NCBI RefSeq assembly: GCF_002197755.1
Contig: NZ_NHOT01000009.1
Location: 62,001 to 126,000 of the forward strand
Direction: 5' to 3'
Source: Pedobacter sp. AJM
GTDB lineage: Bacteria > Bacteroidota > Bacteroidia > Sphingobacteriales > Sphingobacteriaceae
Length of the DNA stretch: 64,000 bases
Shown here: one piece after another, positions 8,643 to 19,800 of the stretch
How the letters are laid out: every line of letters begins with the position of its first letter
Numbering within the stretch: the stretch's first letter is position 1
Notes under the pieces: model-generated
What the model saw: only the letters and a program-made list of their open reading frames with translations
The model's database searches: none
Told to the model about the DNA's origin: nothing
Program-made: the position numbers and the translations under genes

Positions 8643-10160
8643 TTAATTAACGCGTTCAATTGTAGATACTTTTACCACTGGAACATCAATTTTCTGTGGA
8701 CTTTTTATTTCCAGTGAGCTGTTTTTCTGGATTGGAAAAAATACTTCAGTCATCGCCGTAAGTCCATCATCTGCAAATAGTTCTACAGATGTGGCATCAA
8801 TAAAGACGATTATTTTTTTATGATCTGCAGCTGAAATCCGCGGTGAAAAATGTTTTTCAGCAAAACTTTTTTCAAATGCACCATTACCTGCATTACTGCG
8901 GTCGATAAAATAACCTTTGTTCTGTTCGAAACCGATAATTAGCTTCTGATTTTTTCCGTCTCCAAGTTCAATGCTGAAGTCACCAGGACTATTAATCTGC
9001 AGCTCAATCCTGGTGCCTTTTCCTTCAGTTAATCCCGTAGAAAGATCTAATGAATTAATTCCAGTCAATCCTTTGCGTTCAAATACCACCTTTTCCAGTT
9101 TCGACAATTCAGTAACAGGATTTGAAGCAAGATATACCTCTCCATTAACTTTTTTAAGGGTCAAATCGCGGGGTAGGGTGGTAGCGCCACGCCAGGCCGT
9201 AGTTGGTACCACATTGGCGTAATTCCAATTGTTCATCCATCCCATCAGCACTTTTCTTGCCCCTGTATTGGAGAACGTGACACCCGCATAATTGTCCGTG
9301 CCATAGTCCATCCATTTTTGCTTTTCAGCATCAGGTTTAAAAGTTTTTCCGTCAAAATCACCCGTAAAATACTGTGTGGCTGAACCACCATTTGGCCCGC
9401 CCGGGTTGATGCTCACCAGGAGTACCCAATGTGTTTTACCATCAAGTTCGAGTGGGAATAAGTCAGGACATTCCCAAACACCGCCGTGTGCACCCAGCTT
9501 TTCGCCAAACTCGCTTTCCTTGCTCCATTTCTTTAAATCAGGAGAAGAATAAAATGTGATCCGGTCTTTGGTGGCCAATGTCATGATCCATTTTCCGGTA
9601 GCCGCATGCCACATTACCTTTGGATCCCTAAAATCCCAGATGCCCGGATTAGGAAGAACAGGATTTCCAGTGTACTTCGTCCAGGTTTTACCTTCATCAA
9701 GACTATAAGCGAGACTTTGATATTGGTGAAGTCCTGTCTTCTGATCTTCAATTTTCTTGTTGTGGTGCGTAAATATCGCTACCATGGCGTTTTTCCCAAA
9801 ACCCGCCGTATTATCTTTATCGATGACCGCACTTCCAGAGAATATGGTTCCAAGGCTATCCGGATACAAGGCGATGGGCTGCTCTTCCCAATGAATCATA
9901 TCCTTGCTTATTGCATGGGCCCAGTGCATAGGGCCCCAAACGGTAGAATCGGGATTATACTGAAAAAACAAATGATATTTTCCATTTAAATAGACCATTC
10001 CATTTGGATCGTTCATCCAATGGGCTTTAGGTGTAAAGTGGTATTTCGGGCGATAGGGTTCCATATCTGCGCTTTTTTGATGCACCATTCTCGTTGACGT
10101 ACATCCATAAAAAAAAGATGCAACGAGTAAACCAAAGTATAAATTTCTTTTTATTGCCAT
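8643..10160 (-). CDS. GH32 fructan hydrolase (exo-levanase/inulinase type), lipoprotein
   Basis: 505 aa. A lipoprotein signal ends at Cys20 (SFFYGC). The five-bladed GH32 propeller follows with all three catalytic sites: the sucrose box WMNDPNG with nucleophile Asp51, the FRDP motif with transition-state stabiliser Asp179, and WECPD with acid/base Glu230. FFQYNP and SGSAV are also intact. The C-terminal third is the GH32 beta-sandwich (VFIDATSVELFADDG). Such enzymes release fructose from beta-2,6- or beta-2,1-fructans or sucrose. It is the last gene of the fructan operon, 37 nt after the previous GH32 gene. Exo action is inferred from the classical domain layout; linkage preference is not visible. 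Confidence 0.93.
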   Translation of the reverse strand: MAIKRNLYFGLLVASFFYGCTSTRMVHQKSADMEPYRPKYHFTPKAHWMNDPNGMVYLNGKYHLFFQYNPDSTVWGPMHWAHAISKDMIHWEEQPIALYPDSLGTIFSGSAVIDKDNTAGFGKNAMVAIFTHHNKKIEDQKTGLHQYQSLAYSLDEGKTWTKYTGNPVLPNPGIWDFRDPKVMWHAATGKWIMTLATKDRITFYSSPDLKKWSKESEFGEKLGAHGGVWECPDLFPLELDGKTHWVLLVSINPGGPNGGSATQYFTGDFDGKTFKPDAEKQKWMDYGTDNYAGVTFSNTGARKVLMGWMNNWNYANVVPTTAWRGATTLPRDLTLKKVNGEVYLASNPVTELSKLEKVVFERKGLTGINSLDLSTGLTEGKGTRIELQINSPGDFSIELGDGKNQKLIIGFEQNKGYFIDRSNAGNGAFEKSFAEKHFSPRISAADHKKIIVFIDATSVELFADDGLTAMTEVFFPIQKNSSLEIKSPQKIDVPVVKVSTIERVN

Positions 10161-10197
10161 TTTTATAAGTTTAAAATATAATTAAAATGATTAGTGC

Positions 10198-12159
10198 TTA
10201 CCATATGCTTTTGAGTTTCCATGCCTGGATATTTAATGTTGTATTTCCACCCTCGGAAAAAGTCTCCAGACCGGTTTGAGCGTCAGCAGCAAAAGTTGTG
10301 GCACTTACCACATTTTCTCCGTCATTTGCGAATATTTCAATTGAGGATCGATCGACAAAGATATGTAAACGAAGGCTGCCTTTATCCAAAGCTAAGGGTA
10401 CAGCATACTTTTTTGCAAATGATTTTGTAAAAGCGGTATCTGTATTGAAGTTGGTACAGTTGCGCCGGTCTAAGGTAAGTTCACCAAGCTGCGGATCGTA
10501 CCTGAGTGCTAATTTTCTGCCTTCACCAACGAATAGGTTCAATCCAAAAGCCTTAGCGGTTCCGGGGGTAAATGTGGCATCAAGTTCATAAGAATTTACG
10601 TCGGGCTTAAAGTTTTTTAAAGATTGGAGACCTTTTAGCTGTAACTGTTGGTGAATACCGCTGTCGCGAAGTTGGGGGAGCTGCGGTATCGGCTGCTGAA
10701 AAACCCTCCATCCGGATGGCATCTCTCTCAAAGTCATCACCCTGGGAATAGATTGAAATCCCTTTCCCCATTTTGACGGTGCCTTGCGTGCATAGTCCCA
10801 GTTTCCCATCCAGCCGATGGCATGAACGGTGTCGGTCAGTCCGTTTTTGATGTCATAATCCCTCCAGGTTCTGATCGCATAATAATCAGGTCCGTAATCC
10901 AGCCACAAAGCATGTTCAAGGTGTTGATTGCTCAACTGATCTGAGAACACGATATGATCAATAGCGATGAATCCGGTAGTCGTATCTTTGCTCAAATCTA
11001 CAAGCTCTAGTTGTGCTTTTTTACCCATCCAGGATCGTACATCCCATCCATTCCATTTAAATACCTTGGTATTATCACCATGAGTTGTCTTTACTACCTT
11101 GCCATCTACCAAAAGGTTTATACAGGTACTATCCTGGTGATTTCCACCAATCAGCAAAAAATTAATGGCTTTTGTGCTGATGGTGAAAGGCTGGGATTTT
11201 GACCGAAAAACTGTTGCAGAAGCATTTTCGGTACTCAGGTAATGCTTACCTAGATAATCAGTCACACCAGATACTTTGTTTTCATGCTCTTCCGCAAACT
11301 TCGGCCATTTTAAATTTTTGCCCTCAAAATCCTCAAAAACAGATCCTTTAATACCTTGTCCAACACTAAGGTATTCTGCAATTTTTTTATCCGTTACAAA
11401 AGTCTTCCCATTAAAATTGCCCACAAAATACTGTACCCGGTTCGGACCTCTTCCAATAATGAGCACCCATTTCTTCTCATTAGATCCTTCAATCGGAAGT
11501 TCGAAAAGATCAGGACATTCCCAAAATGAATTTTTGGCACCCAAGCCTTCAAAGCTGCTGCAAAATGCCCAGTTTTTGAGATCTGATGACTGATAAATAT
11601 GAACCTGCTGCACGTCAGGCCGGGAAACGACCATCTTCCAGCTTTTGTCCTGTTCATACCAGAAAACCTGTGGATCCCTGAAAAACACTTTATTGATATC
11701 CAGAATCGGATTCTTTTGGTAATAGTCAAAACTTTGCCCCTCATTATTACTGATGGAAATGGCTTGTGTTTCAGGAAGTGAATCACCGGGAAGGTGTTTG
11801 GTGTAAAAAGCGATCATGCTATTCTTTCCAAATCCACTGGTGTTCATTTTGTCTACAACCACCGATCCGCTGAAGTAAGAAAATCCCATTCCTTCTTTCA
11901 TAGGTCTGGGCATTTCCTGCCAGTGAACCAGATCCTTCGAAACCGCATGGCCCCACCAAAAAAGATGGTAGGTATTATTGTAATGAACAAGTCCATCCGG
12001 GTCGCCCATCCATCCTTTTGCAGGACTAAAATGATACATAGGCCGGTATTCCTGTGCTTTTCTATCGATTTCCTGGCCATTTACATAGCCGCTCAACAAT
12101 AAAAACAGTCCAAGTACATACCGAAAATCAAAACCATATCCAGATTTATTGCTCATCAT
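10198..12159 (-). CDS. Large GH32 enzyme with an inserted beta-rich module
   Basis: 653 aa with a type-I-like signal (VLGLFLLLSGYVNGQ) and no lipobox, so probably periplasmic. Catalytic residues are present: Asp53 in WMGDPDG, Asp162 in FFRDP and Glu214 in WECPD. The sucrose box reads WMGDPDG instead of WMNDPNG, and the FFQYNP segment next to it is missing (HLFWWGHAVSKD). About residues 272-410 form an extra module (EDFEG, INFLLIGGNH, CINLLVDGKVV, WDVRSWMGKKAQLELVD, AIDHIVFSD) placed inside the propeller before LDYGPDYYAIRTW. It resembles a carbohydrate-binding-like fold. The C-terminal GH32 sandwich is intact. The changed -1 subsite suggests a distinct fructoside specificity; that is inference. 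It starts 8 nt after the preceding gene. Confidence 0.88.
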   Translation of the reverse strand: MMSNKSGYGFDFRYVLGLFLLLSGYVNGQEIDRKAQEYRPMYHFSPAKGWMGDPDGLVHYNNTYHLFWWGHAVSKDLVHWQEMPRPMKEGMGFSYFSGSVVVDKMNTSGFGKNSMIAFYTKHLPGDSLPETQAISISNNEGQSFDYYQKNPILDINKVFFRDPQVFWYEQDKSWKMVVSRPDVQQVHIYQSSDLKNWAFCSSFEGLGAKNSFWECPDLFELPIEGSNEKKWVLIIGRGPNRVQYFVGNFNGKTFVTDKKIAEYLSVGQGIKGSVFEDFEGKNLKWPKFAEEHENKVSGVTDYLGKHYLSTENASATVFRSKSQPFTISTKAINFLLIGGNHQDSTCINLLVDGKVVKTTHGDNTKVFKWNGWDVRSWMGKKAQLELVDLSKDTTTGFIAIDHIVFSDQLSNQHLEHALWLDYGPDYYAIRTWRDYDIKNGLTDTVHAIGWMGNWDYARKAPSKWGKGFQSIPRVMTLREMPSGWRVFQQPIPQLPQLRDSGIHQQLQLKGLQSLKNFKPDVNSYELDATFTPGTAKAFGLNLFVGEGRKLALRYDPQLGELTLDRRNCTNFNTDTAFTKSFAKKYAVPLALDKGSLRLHIFVDRSSIEIFANDGENVVSATTFAADAQTGLETFSEGGNTTLNIQAWKLKSIW

Positions 12160-12167
12160 CTTGAGGA

Positions 12168-13727
12168 TTAATGGGTTGATACTTTCAAACTAGTCACTTT
12201 TAACTCTAATCCAGTAGCAGTTAGCGACCATGACGTTCCTTTTGCACCATAACTTCTGTTGGTTAGTGCAACCTGGTCATTAAGATAGAGTACGATGATC
12301 GATCCATCCACGATAACACTAAAGTCGTATGTTTTTCCCTGTTCGAAAACAAACGGAACACGGGTAACTTCCTGGCCATTGTTATAGGCGGCAATACGTT
12401 TTGATGCCGGTTCGAACCTGATCTGGTAAGATCCGCTAAGATCAGTTTTTGCATTAAAGTTTAAGGAAGCCGTTCCGCTAAGATTGCTTAAAGATAGTTT
12501 TCCTTTAACCATAGTTGTTCCGTTAAGCGCTGCAAACCTGTATCCTGAAGCTGAAGAGGTTCCGGTTAGGGTGTAGTTGCCGGCCGATCCGCTAACGGTG
12601 CCGATCTGAGCGCTCACGGTAGCGTCAGCATCTTTACTGAAATAACTTTTTACGCTACTTGGGGCTTTCACCGCAAGCTTATCGTTACCCAGCTTAGTAA
12701 TTTGCTGGCTGATAAGGTTTCCTCCCCAGGTGCGAACACCATTATCGTTTTCCGGACTGCGGCGGTGTGCCCAGCCGAAGGCATAACGTTCAGTACCATT
12801 ACTTGCTGTTTTACCGGCATAAAACTGATGCCCGTCGAACATATCCATGCCATCTGTTGGCTTCAACCATGGCCCCGCTGAAGACGATGCTACCCTATAA
12901 TGGGTTCCCGGACTTGTGCTCCAATCTTCTGCAAAAAGCATAAAATATTTGTCATCAATTTTAAAAACATCCGCACATTCGAGCATCAGGTAATCACCTT
13001 CAACCGAAAGAGGCCCCCTTAACTGCCAGTTATCACTTGCCGGATCGGCACTGGTGTAAACGAGAATTACACCTTTGTTGTCTTTTTGAGCACTCACCAT
13101 CATCCAGTAGGTAGAAAATTCAGTATTGTAGAATACATAAGGATCTCTAAAGTCTGTTGTTGCATAACCGTCTGGTGCTTTTAGCGCAAAACCAGCCTTC
13201 TTTGTCCAACCGGTGGTTGTGCTGCTGGTGGCATACATAATCGCTTCGCGGGTATTGGCTGAAACCAATGCGCTGTTGTTATTCTGCAACCAGCTGTTAT
13301 TTGCATTATAACCTGTATAGTAAAAGTAATTGGTATTTCCAGCCTTTACCATAGACCCTGTGCCAATGAGGTGATCTTGTGTAGATTTATTGCCATATGG
13401 AATCATCTCGCCATCATAGTTGAAATCGAGCAGGTTTTTAGAGCTCAGCTTATGGATCGCATGCTGACCAGTGCTGCTTTGCTTCACCTGATCCGGATCA
13501 TCATGCAGAAAAAACAGTTCGAACTGCCCGTTCACATAGCTGGGCATCACATCTCCAACCCAACCCGTGGCCTGTCCTGTAGTAGAGTTCGGGCTTATCT
13601 GTGGTTTCGGGAAAATGTTAAATTTCTCTTCGCTAAAAGGTTCCGCCGGGGCGTAGGTTTTTTCTTTGGTGCAAGACAGGAAAAGCGAAATCGCCATTCC
13701 TGCTAATAATATTCTTTTCAATGCCAT
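12168..13727 (-). CDS. GH32-clan surface lipoprotein, probable endo-levanase (BT1760-like)
   Basis: 519 aa, lipoprotein signal ending at Cys19 (LFLSC). The propeller is divergent but keeps the GH32 catalytic triad: Asp59 in GWVGDVMP, Asp195 in FRDPYVF and Glu250 in LECADVF. The C-terminal half is a beta-sandwich resembling DUF4975. Length, lipidation and the position next to a DUF4960-type binding protein match the surface endo-levanase BT1760 of the Bacteroides thetaiotaomicron levan locus, as I recall that system. It would cut levan at the cell surface into pieces that SusC/D can import. It lies 24 nt after the binding-protein gene and 8 nt before the next GH32. The endo mode is inferred from context and divergence. 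Confidence 0.83.
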   Translation of the reverse strand: MALKRILLAGMAISLFLSCTKEKTYAPAEPFSEEKFNIFPKPQISPNSTTGQATGWVGDVMPSYVNGQFELFFLHDDPDQVKQSSTGQHAIHKLSSKNLLDFNYDGEMIPYGNKSTQDHLIGTGSMVKAGNTNYFYYTGYNANNSWLQNNNSALVSANTREAIMYATSSTTTGWTKKAGFALKAPDGYATTDFRDPYVFYNTEFSTYWMMVSAQKDNKGVILVYTSADPASDNWQLRGPLSVEGDYLMLECADVFKIDDKYFMLFAEDWSTSPGTHYRVASSSAGPWLKPTDGMDMFDGHQFYAGKTASNGTERYAFGWAHRRSPENDNGVRTWGGNLISQQITKLGNDKLAVKAPSSVKSYFSKDADATVSAQIGTVSGSAGNYTLTGTSSASGYRFAALNGTTMVKGKLSLSNLSGTASLNFNAKTDLSGSYQIRFEPASKRIAAYNNGQEVTRVPFVFEQGKTYDFSVIVDGSIIVLYLNDQVALTNRSYGAKGTSWSLTATGLELKVTSLKVSTH

Positions 13728-13751
13728 GTTATTTCACTATTTAATTGTGAA

Positions 13752-15122
13752 TTATTTTTTTAGATAGTCGATCGCATTTTTAGTCAGCCTGCGAATATTC
13801 GTGATGAATCTATTACTTGTAGGTGCACCATTTTGAGGTTCGGAATACCAGTCGTAGGCACCAAAAGTGATAACCACTACATTTCCTAGGCCATTTGTTT
13901 GAGGCCATTCAGCAATGCCAACGCGGCCGTCAAGGTTATCATCCCATGCTTCAGATGCCAGGTTTATGCCACCAGTCTGCTGACGCCATCCTGCACCGTT
14001 CATGTAGCCTCCCCATTCCGGAAGAAACCACCAGGCTGTGTGGTTAAGCCTGAAAGTTCCCTTTTGCAGAAGGTTGGCCTTACCGGTTTCATAGGTTTCT
14101 AAACCCTGAAACAGGGGATGAGATTCCTTGCCTTTGAAAGAGATACCCCAATCGCTGCCATTTTCGATAAATCCATTCGGGAGAAAGTCGCCAAAAACAT
14201 TATTTGGCCCTTTACCGGCTGGCACTACATCTAATGCTTCAACATACTTGCCGGCAAAAGAGGTTAACAGCAAACTTCCACCTCCATTCCGGTAAGCTTT
14301 CAGGGCCGTTAAACTGGCCGTACTGGTAGCCTGCGTTGGGAGGTCCTGTGCAGAATCGAAGTGCCACCAGATTACCTTATAGTTAGAAAGGCGTTTTCCG
14401 GTTTCTAAAGCACCAAATGAAATATAGTCTGCAGTAGGGTAGGTGGAGAAAAACCAGTCACTTGCTGCTTTTTCGTCAGGGTTCGTTATTGCCGATCTTG
14501 AACTTGCCGTGCCTAAAAATGCATATTCACTTACCGAATTGCTGATAAAGGTGACCTGGTAACTTGTTGTAAAATTGCCTTTAGTGAACGTATAGGTTAC
14601 GGGTTGATTGAAATTCTGTGCTGTGCCACTTAGTGGGCTAACCACAACATCTGATTCTATGACTGGTTTAATTCCAGACAAATCTGTTCCATCGGGAAGG
14701 ATTAACGTTGCGGTACGGTTATCGTGATTAATTGATGCCTTTAAGCTGCCTACGGAAACGCTTTTGAGTGGGGGCGTAATTTTCACCGTTGTTGAATAAT
14801 CTTTGAAGAGATTTCCATTCACTACCCTGAAATCTACGACACCGGTAAAATTGATGGGTTTATTGAAATTCATGGAGCTTGTTGCGCCATCTGGCATTTC
14901 CAGCTTAGGCATCAAATTTGAAATATCTGTGCCAAAAGGAACATTAACGCTTATCGCACCTGTTTTTTGGTCGATAGTAGCAGCAATACCATTAATCGAA
15001 TAAGACATGAGTTGTACCTGACTGTCAAGTTTAAAATCATTGTTCTTATCCTTTTTGCAGCCCAGGATGGTTAAGGCCATTACAAAAGCAAAAAATGCTT
15101 TCAATATTTGCTTTAATTTCAT
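13752..15122 (-). CDS. Surface glycan-binding lipoprotein with DUF4960-type domain (BT1761-like)
   Basis: 456 aa. A lipoprotein signal ends at Cys22 (LTILGCKKDK). Two Ig-like repeats follow (ISVNVPFGTDISNLMPKLEM near residue 60 and TLILPDGTDLSGIKPVIESD near 145), of the kind seen in DUF5018-like modules. From about residue 200 a globular domain (AFLGTASSRS, YISFGALETGKRLSNYKVIW, GGGSLLLTSFAGKYVEALD) matches my recollection of DUF4960. In the B. thetaiotaomicron levan locus the equivalent protein, BT1761, binds levan at the surface beside SusC/D. The gene sits between SusD (19 nt) and the probable endo-levanase (24 nt), which supports that role. No catalytic motif is seen. Confidence 0.82.
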   Translation of the reverse strand: MKLKQILKAFFAFVMALTILGCKKDKNNDFKLDSQVQLMSYSINGIAATIDQKTGAISVNVPFGTDISNLMPKLEMPDGATSSMNFNKPINFTGVVDFRVVNGNLFKDYSTTVKITPPLKSVSVGSLKASINHDNRTATLILPDGTDLSGIKPVIESDVVVSPLSGTAQNFNQPVTYTFTKGNFTTSYQVTFISNSVSEYAFLGTASSRSAITNPDEKAASDWFFSTYPTADYISFGALETGKRLSNYKVIWWHFDSAQDLPTQATSTASLTALKAYRNGGGSLLLTSFAGKYVEALDVVPAGKGPNNVFGDFLPNGFIENGSDWGISFKGKESHPLFQGLETYETGKANLLQKGTFRLNHTAWWFLPEWGGYMNGAGWRQQTGGINLASEAWDDNLDGRVGIAEWPQTNGLGNVVVITFGAYDWYSEPQNGAPTSNRFITNIRRLTKNAIDYLKK

Positions 15123-15141
15123 TTTCTAATATTTTAACGGT

Positions 15142-16839
15142 TTAGTAACCTGGATTTTGAACATAGTTGTTTTCACTAAAGAATATCTGGTTCTGAGGAA
15201 TTGGCAGGTATTCGTCCCTTCCTTTTGTAAATCTCGCACTCGTAAAGATGCTTCTGAAGCTTTTTTCCGAATCAAAAAAGGAGTTGATCACCTGATCGGC
15301 TACGCCCCATCGGATGAGATCAAAAAACCTTTCTCCCTCCAGTGCCATTTCTAAACGGCGTTCAAATCGCAGGGCTTTTCTGGCGTTTACCTGATCCCAT
15401 ACTATATTTGTTCCCGGAACATATTGCTGTACGTTGTATCTGGAGGTGGGCTGTCCGTTGGCCATCACCAGTTTTGCCGTGCTTTTAGATGCCCGGTCTC
15501 TTATCGCATTTATGATTGGTAAAGCTTCACTTTGCCTGCCCAGTTCAATCAGCGCTTCTGCTTTAAATAACATCACATCAGCTAATCTGATCATAATTCT
15601 GGCTTTTGTATTGCCGAAAAACGGAGCAACATTTATAAAACAGTCGCAATCAGGGGATACGTTTTCTTTCATCGAATTATAAGTTCCGTACAGCGGAATA
15701 TTCCTGCTCCAACTTGCCGTAACCACTCTTGTCGGATCATATTTCCATGGCGCTCCGGGTCTGGATATGGTATGGTCTACTCGTGGATCGACTGTGTTTG
15801 TAGCGAAATCGACATTCTGTTGGTTGAAAGTATCAAATAATGGTATTCCGGTGGTTGTTGTTCTGAAAGCATTCATCAGCGTTTGTGACGGTTTTTGGAA
15901 ATCGCAGCATCCGATACCTTGTGGTACCGTAAGCATATCACCGAAGTTCACCCGGCCTCGTCCTGCGCCATCATTACTGGAAAACTGAACAGACATAATT
16001 GCTTCAATGCCATTCTCGAATGCTCCTGACGTGAAATTATTTGCAAAATCTGCCTGTAGCTTATAGGATGAAGCCAACACCTGATCTGATGCATCAATAA
16101 CCTGCTGCAACCTGTTCTGGTCGATTCCTGTTACAGCGTGTGTTGTATTCTGCGTGTACGCCTGGAACAAACGTGTTTTCGCTAAAAAAGCGTAAGCCGC
16201 AAATTTGTTGGCTCTTCCGATCTGTGGTTGGGTTGCAGGTAGTGCCTCAGCAGCCGCCTGGAAGTCACCGGCAATCTTCTCCAGAATCTGATCCCTGGTT
16301 AGTGCGTTGTTCTTTATATTTTTGTATTCATCTGAAGGTACTGTATCATCAATATACGGGATATTTTTAAACAGGTTCTCTACCATCAGGTACCAGTATC
16401 CGCGTAAGAAACGAAGTTCGGCTAAACGGGTTTTAACCAATGGATATTCCGCTTCGCTAAATTTGCTCAGCACCCTGATGCCTTCATTTGCACGCCTGAT
16501 GCCTACATAGATGTTAAACCAGATGACATCATAGTTCCATTGATCCGGTCTGGAGGCAATAAAAGTCTCCATATTATGGAAAACATCTCCATCATTGATG
16601 CCACCACCGCCTTTATAGGCATCATCAGCGCGGATATTTCCATACTGGTACATGCTAAATGCCCTGTTAATTTCATCGTTTCCTAGTTGTGAATAGGCTG
16701 CGGTTACAAATCCCTCGGCTTGTGCCGGAGTGGCAACCTGGTTTTCGTTAAGCGAACCTTTGGGTCCAACTTCAAGTGCTTTTTTGCAGCCTGTGGCTAA
16801 TATCAGCGAGACAGCAAGGGTGATTATATATTTTTTCAT
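15142..16839 (-). CDS. SusD-like fructan-binding lipoprotein
   Basis: 565 aa, lipoprotein signal ending at Cys18 (ILATGCKKAL). SusD features are clear: EVGPKGSLNENQVATPAQ after the signal, TPR-like helices around KTRLAELRFLRGYWYLMVE, and a C-terminal region with NAIRDRASK, RRLEMALEGERFFDLIRWG and YLPIPQNQIFFSENNYVQNPGY. It should form the substrate-binding lid of the SusC channel encoded immediately upstream (18 nt gap). Position inside an operon with three GH32-type enzymes, a fructokinase and a sugar porter points to fructan as ligand, probably levan. The ligand assignment rests on context only. Confidence 0.92.
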   Translation of the reverse strand: MKKYIITLAVSLILATGCKKALEVGPKGSLNENQVATPAQAEGFVTAAYSQLGNDEINRAFSMYQYGNIRADDAYKGGGGINDGDVFHNMETFIASRPDQWNYDVIWFNIYVGIRRANEGIRVLSKFSEAEYPLVKTRLAELRFLRGYWYLMVENLFKNIPYIDDTVPSDEYKNIKNNALTRDQILEKIAGDFQAAAEALPATQPQIGRANKFAAYAFLAKTRLFQAYTQNTTHAVTGIDQNRLQQVIDASDQVLASSYKLQADFANNFTSGAFENGIEAIMSVQFSSNDGAGRGRVNFGDMLTVPQGIGCCDFQKPSQTLMNAFRTTTTGIPLFDTFNQQNVDFATNTVDPRVDHTISRPGAPWKYDPTRVVTASWSRNIPLYGTYNSMKENVSPDCDCFINVAPFFGNTKARIMIRLADVMLFKAEALIELGRQSEALPIINAIRDRASKSTAKLVMANGQPTSRYNVQQYVPGTNIVWDQVNARKALRFERRLEMALEGERFFDLIRWGVADQVINSFFDSEKSFRSIFTSARFTKGRDEYLPIPQNQIFFSENNYVQNPGY

Positions 16840-16857
16840 AATAAAATCTTCAATTAT

Positions 16858-19800
16858 TTAAAATCTTACATTAATTCCGGCGGTGACAACCAGTGGATTA
16901 GGGTAGCCAAACCCAGGAGTTTCCGGATCCAGACCGGTGAAGGATTTTGACTTCATTAAAATGGCTAAATTATCTCCTCCTACGTACACACGAAGATTTT
17001 GCATTTTTAACTTGCTGATTAGCTGCTTATTAAATGTGTAGCCAATTTGCGCATTTCTCAGTTTCAGATAAGATCCATTTTCTATAAAATAGGTTGAAAG
17101 ACGGGATTCGAAATTATCATCTGTCAGTGCCACTGCCGGAATATCGGAGTTCGGATTGGAAGGTGACCAGGCATTTAATAGTCTTGCCCCTTTATTTGAG
17201 GAGGACTCAATGGCGCTCCAGAAATCCGTATATGATTTGGCCTCATTTAATATAGCAACATCACCTATGCCCTGCAGAAGAAAAGAGAAATCAAAATTTT
17301 TGTAGTTGATGTTTGCATTAAAGCCATAAGTATATTTTGGCAAAGGATTTCCGATCCAGGTACGGTCATTTGCATTGACAACGCCATCATTGTTTAAATC
17401 CACATAGCGGATTCGCCCAAGTCCCTTGTTGGGCTGTGCAGCATGATTATCTACTTCAGCCTGCGTTCTGAAAAGACCATCGGCAACATAACCAAAGAAT
17501 GATCCAAAAGTTCTTCCCAGGATATTCTGTCCCTGGCCATCACCTCCGTAGGCGTTTACAACTGCCGGAGGCAAATAGGTAACCTTATTTCTAACCATAT
17601 CGAAATTACCGTTCACATCGATGCTTAAATCATCCGTTAAGCTGCTTTTGTGCCCCAGGGATAATTCAAATCCACGGTTTTGCATGGATGCCCCGTTTAC
17701 ATAGGTATTACCGCCTTCTCCCAACACACCAATATATGGAGGAAGCAATAAGATGCCGGTGGTGTTTTTAAGGTAATAGCCAATGCTACCATACAATTTT
17801 TGTTTCCAGAGCGAAAAGTCGAGGGCGACATTGCTCATTTCTGTTGCTTCCCAACGCAGGTTTGGATTGGCATTCTGAGACAGATAAAACCCTGAAGGAA
17901 GCACGCCGCTTTTGTTACCATTAATATCATAAGAAGTGATATTGTAGTTAGACAGGTAAATATTATAAATTGCGTTATTGTTAATTTCCTGGTTACCGGT
18001 TTTTCCCCATCCTGCATGAAGTTTCAAATCGTCTACAATGGAGGTATTGTTCTTTATAAAAGATTCTTCGCTAATTCTCCAGGCACCTGAGAATGCAGGG
18101 AACCAGCCATATTTATTGTTCGCTCCAAACCTGGAAGAGCCGTCTCTTCTGATGGTTGCAGATAGGAGGTAGCGATCCATAAATGAATAATTCGCCCTGC
18201 CTATATAAGACATCAGTACGTTTTTTGCACCACTGCCGCTGTTGTCTTTTATGCCCGTACCCGCATCTAAATAAAGGTAATCAGGATCTTCTAAAACAAA
18301 TCCTTCCCGTGATGCCATAAAAGTATTGTTATTTTCCACAAAGTGTTCTGTTCCTGCAAAAGCATTCAGGCGGTGATTGCCCGACTCCAGGCTGTAGTTC
18401 AGGGTATTGGTCCAGGTGGTTTTCACATTGTGTGTCTGGGTATTGATTACTTTGTTCACATCATTAACCAGGTAACCGCTCTGGTATTTTTTTTGCCAGT
18501 TCCTGCTGGTATAGTCACCGTAATCAATCCCGAAATTGGATTTGAATGTCAAACCCTTAGCGATTTTAACATCTGCAAAGAAATTACCAAATAACCTCAT
18601 ATAATCATAGCCATTTTGTTGATTATCTTCCAGTACCCGAACAGGATTCTGGCGATCGTTCATCCCATCAACAGGACCACCCCAGCCTATGCCATCTACG
18701 GTATGAACCGGTATAATAGGCAATGCCTGTAGTGCAGAATTAATAATGTCGGCAGCAACTTCTTTTGTTTTGGTTACGCTCAGGTTCTGACCTATCGTCA
18801 ATCCACCATTGAATAACTTATAGTCTGAATTTATTCTCGCTGAAATACGGTTAAATCCGGTCGTTCTTACAATACCTTTGTTGTCAAAGTAGCCGAGTGA
18901 AAGTAAGTAGTGTCCGCTTTCAGTTCCGCTTGAAACCTGGGCATCATAGTTCTGAATAATACCAAGCTGAGATACTTCTTTAAACCAATCTGTATTTGAA
19001 GTGCGAAGGGTTTGTGTCGAGTTTAGAAATTCGGGTAAAAGTACCTTATTCAATACGGGCTGATTGGTGTTTGGATCAACCTTCCAGTCGAATTGATAAC
19101 GCAATCCATTAGAATTAGGATCGAGGTTTTTGTTGACATAGGCCTGCCACAAAATTTTACCATAACCTTCTGCATCCAGCATCTCTAACTTATTGACATA
19201 AGTTGAAAGCGATGAATACGCATTCCCACTCAACTGTGTCTTACCTGTTTTTCCTTTTTTAGTCGTGATAACGATTACACCGTTTCCTGCCCTGGCACCA
19301 TAGATACTGGCAGACGAAGCATCTTTAAGAATCTGCATGGATTCAATATCTGCCTGATTAAGTTCATGCATGCCTGATTTAGTGGGTACGCCATCAATAA
19401 TGTATAGAGGGTCGTTGTTATTTAAAGTTCCGATACCCCTGATTCGAATGGTTGCCGGAGCGCTGGGCGCTCCGTTTCCTGTGATGTATACGCCCGCTAC
19501 CTGGCCTTGCAATGCTTTCATTGGATTGGCTACAGATTGCTTTTTAAGTTCATCTACATCTACAATGGCCACATCACCTGTCAGATCTTTTTTCCTTTCC
19601 GTCTGGTAGCCCGTTACCACCACATCATTCAGGTTGGTGGCAGAGACTTCAAGTTGCGCGTCTACTACAGCGGTAGGGCCAACCTTTGAACTGACCGTCT
19701 GGGCACCCATGTAAATAAACCGGAGGGTTTGCCCCGCTGCAGCCTGGATTAAAAACTTCCCTTTTTCATCTGTTTGGGTGGACTTACCCGTTTCTACATT

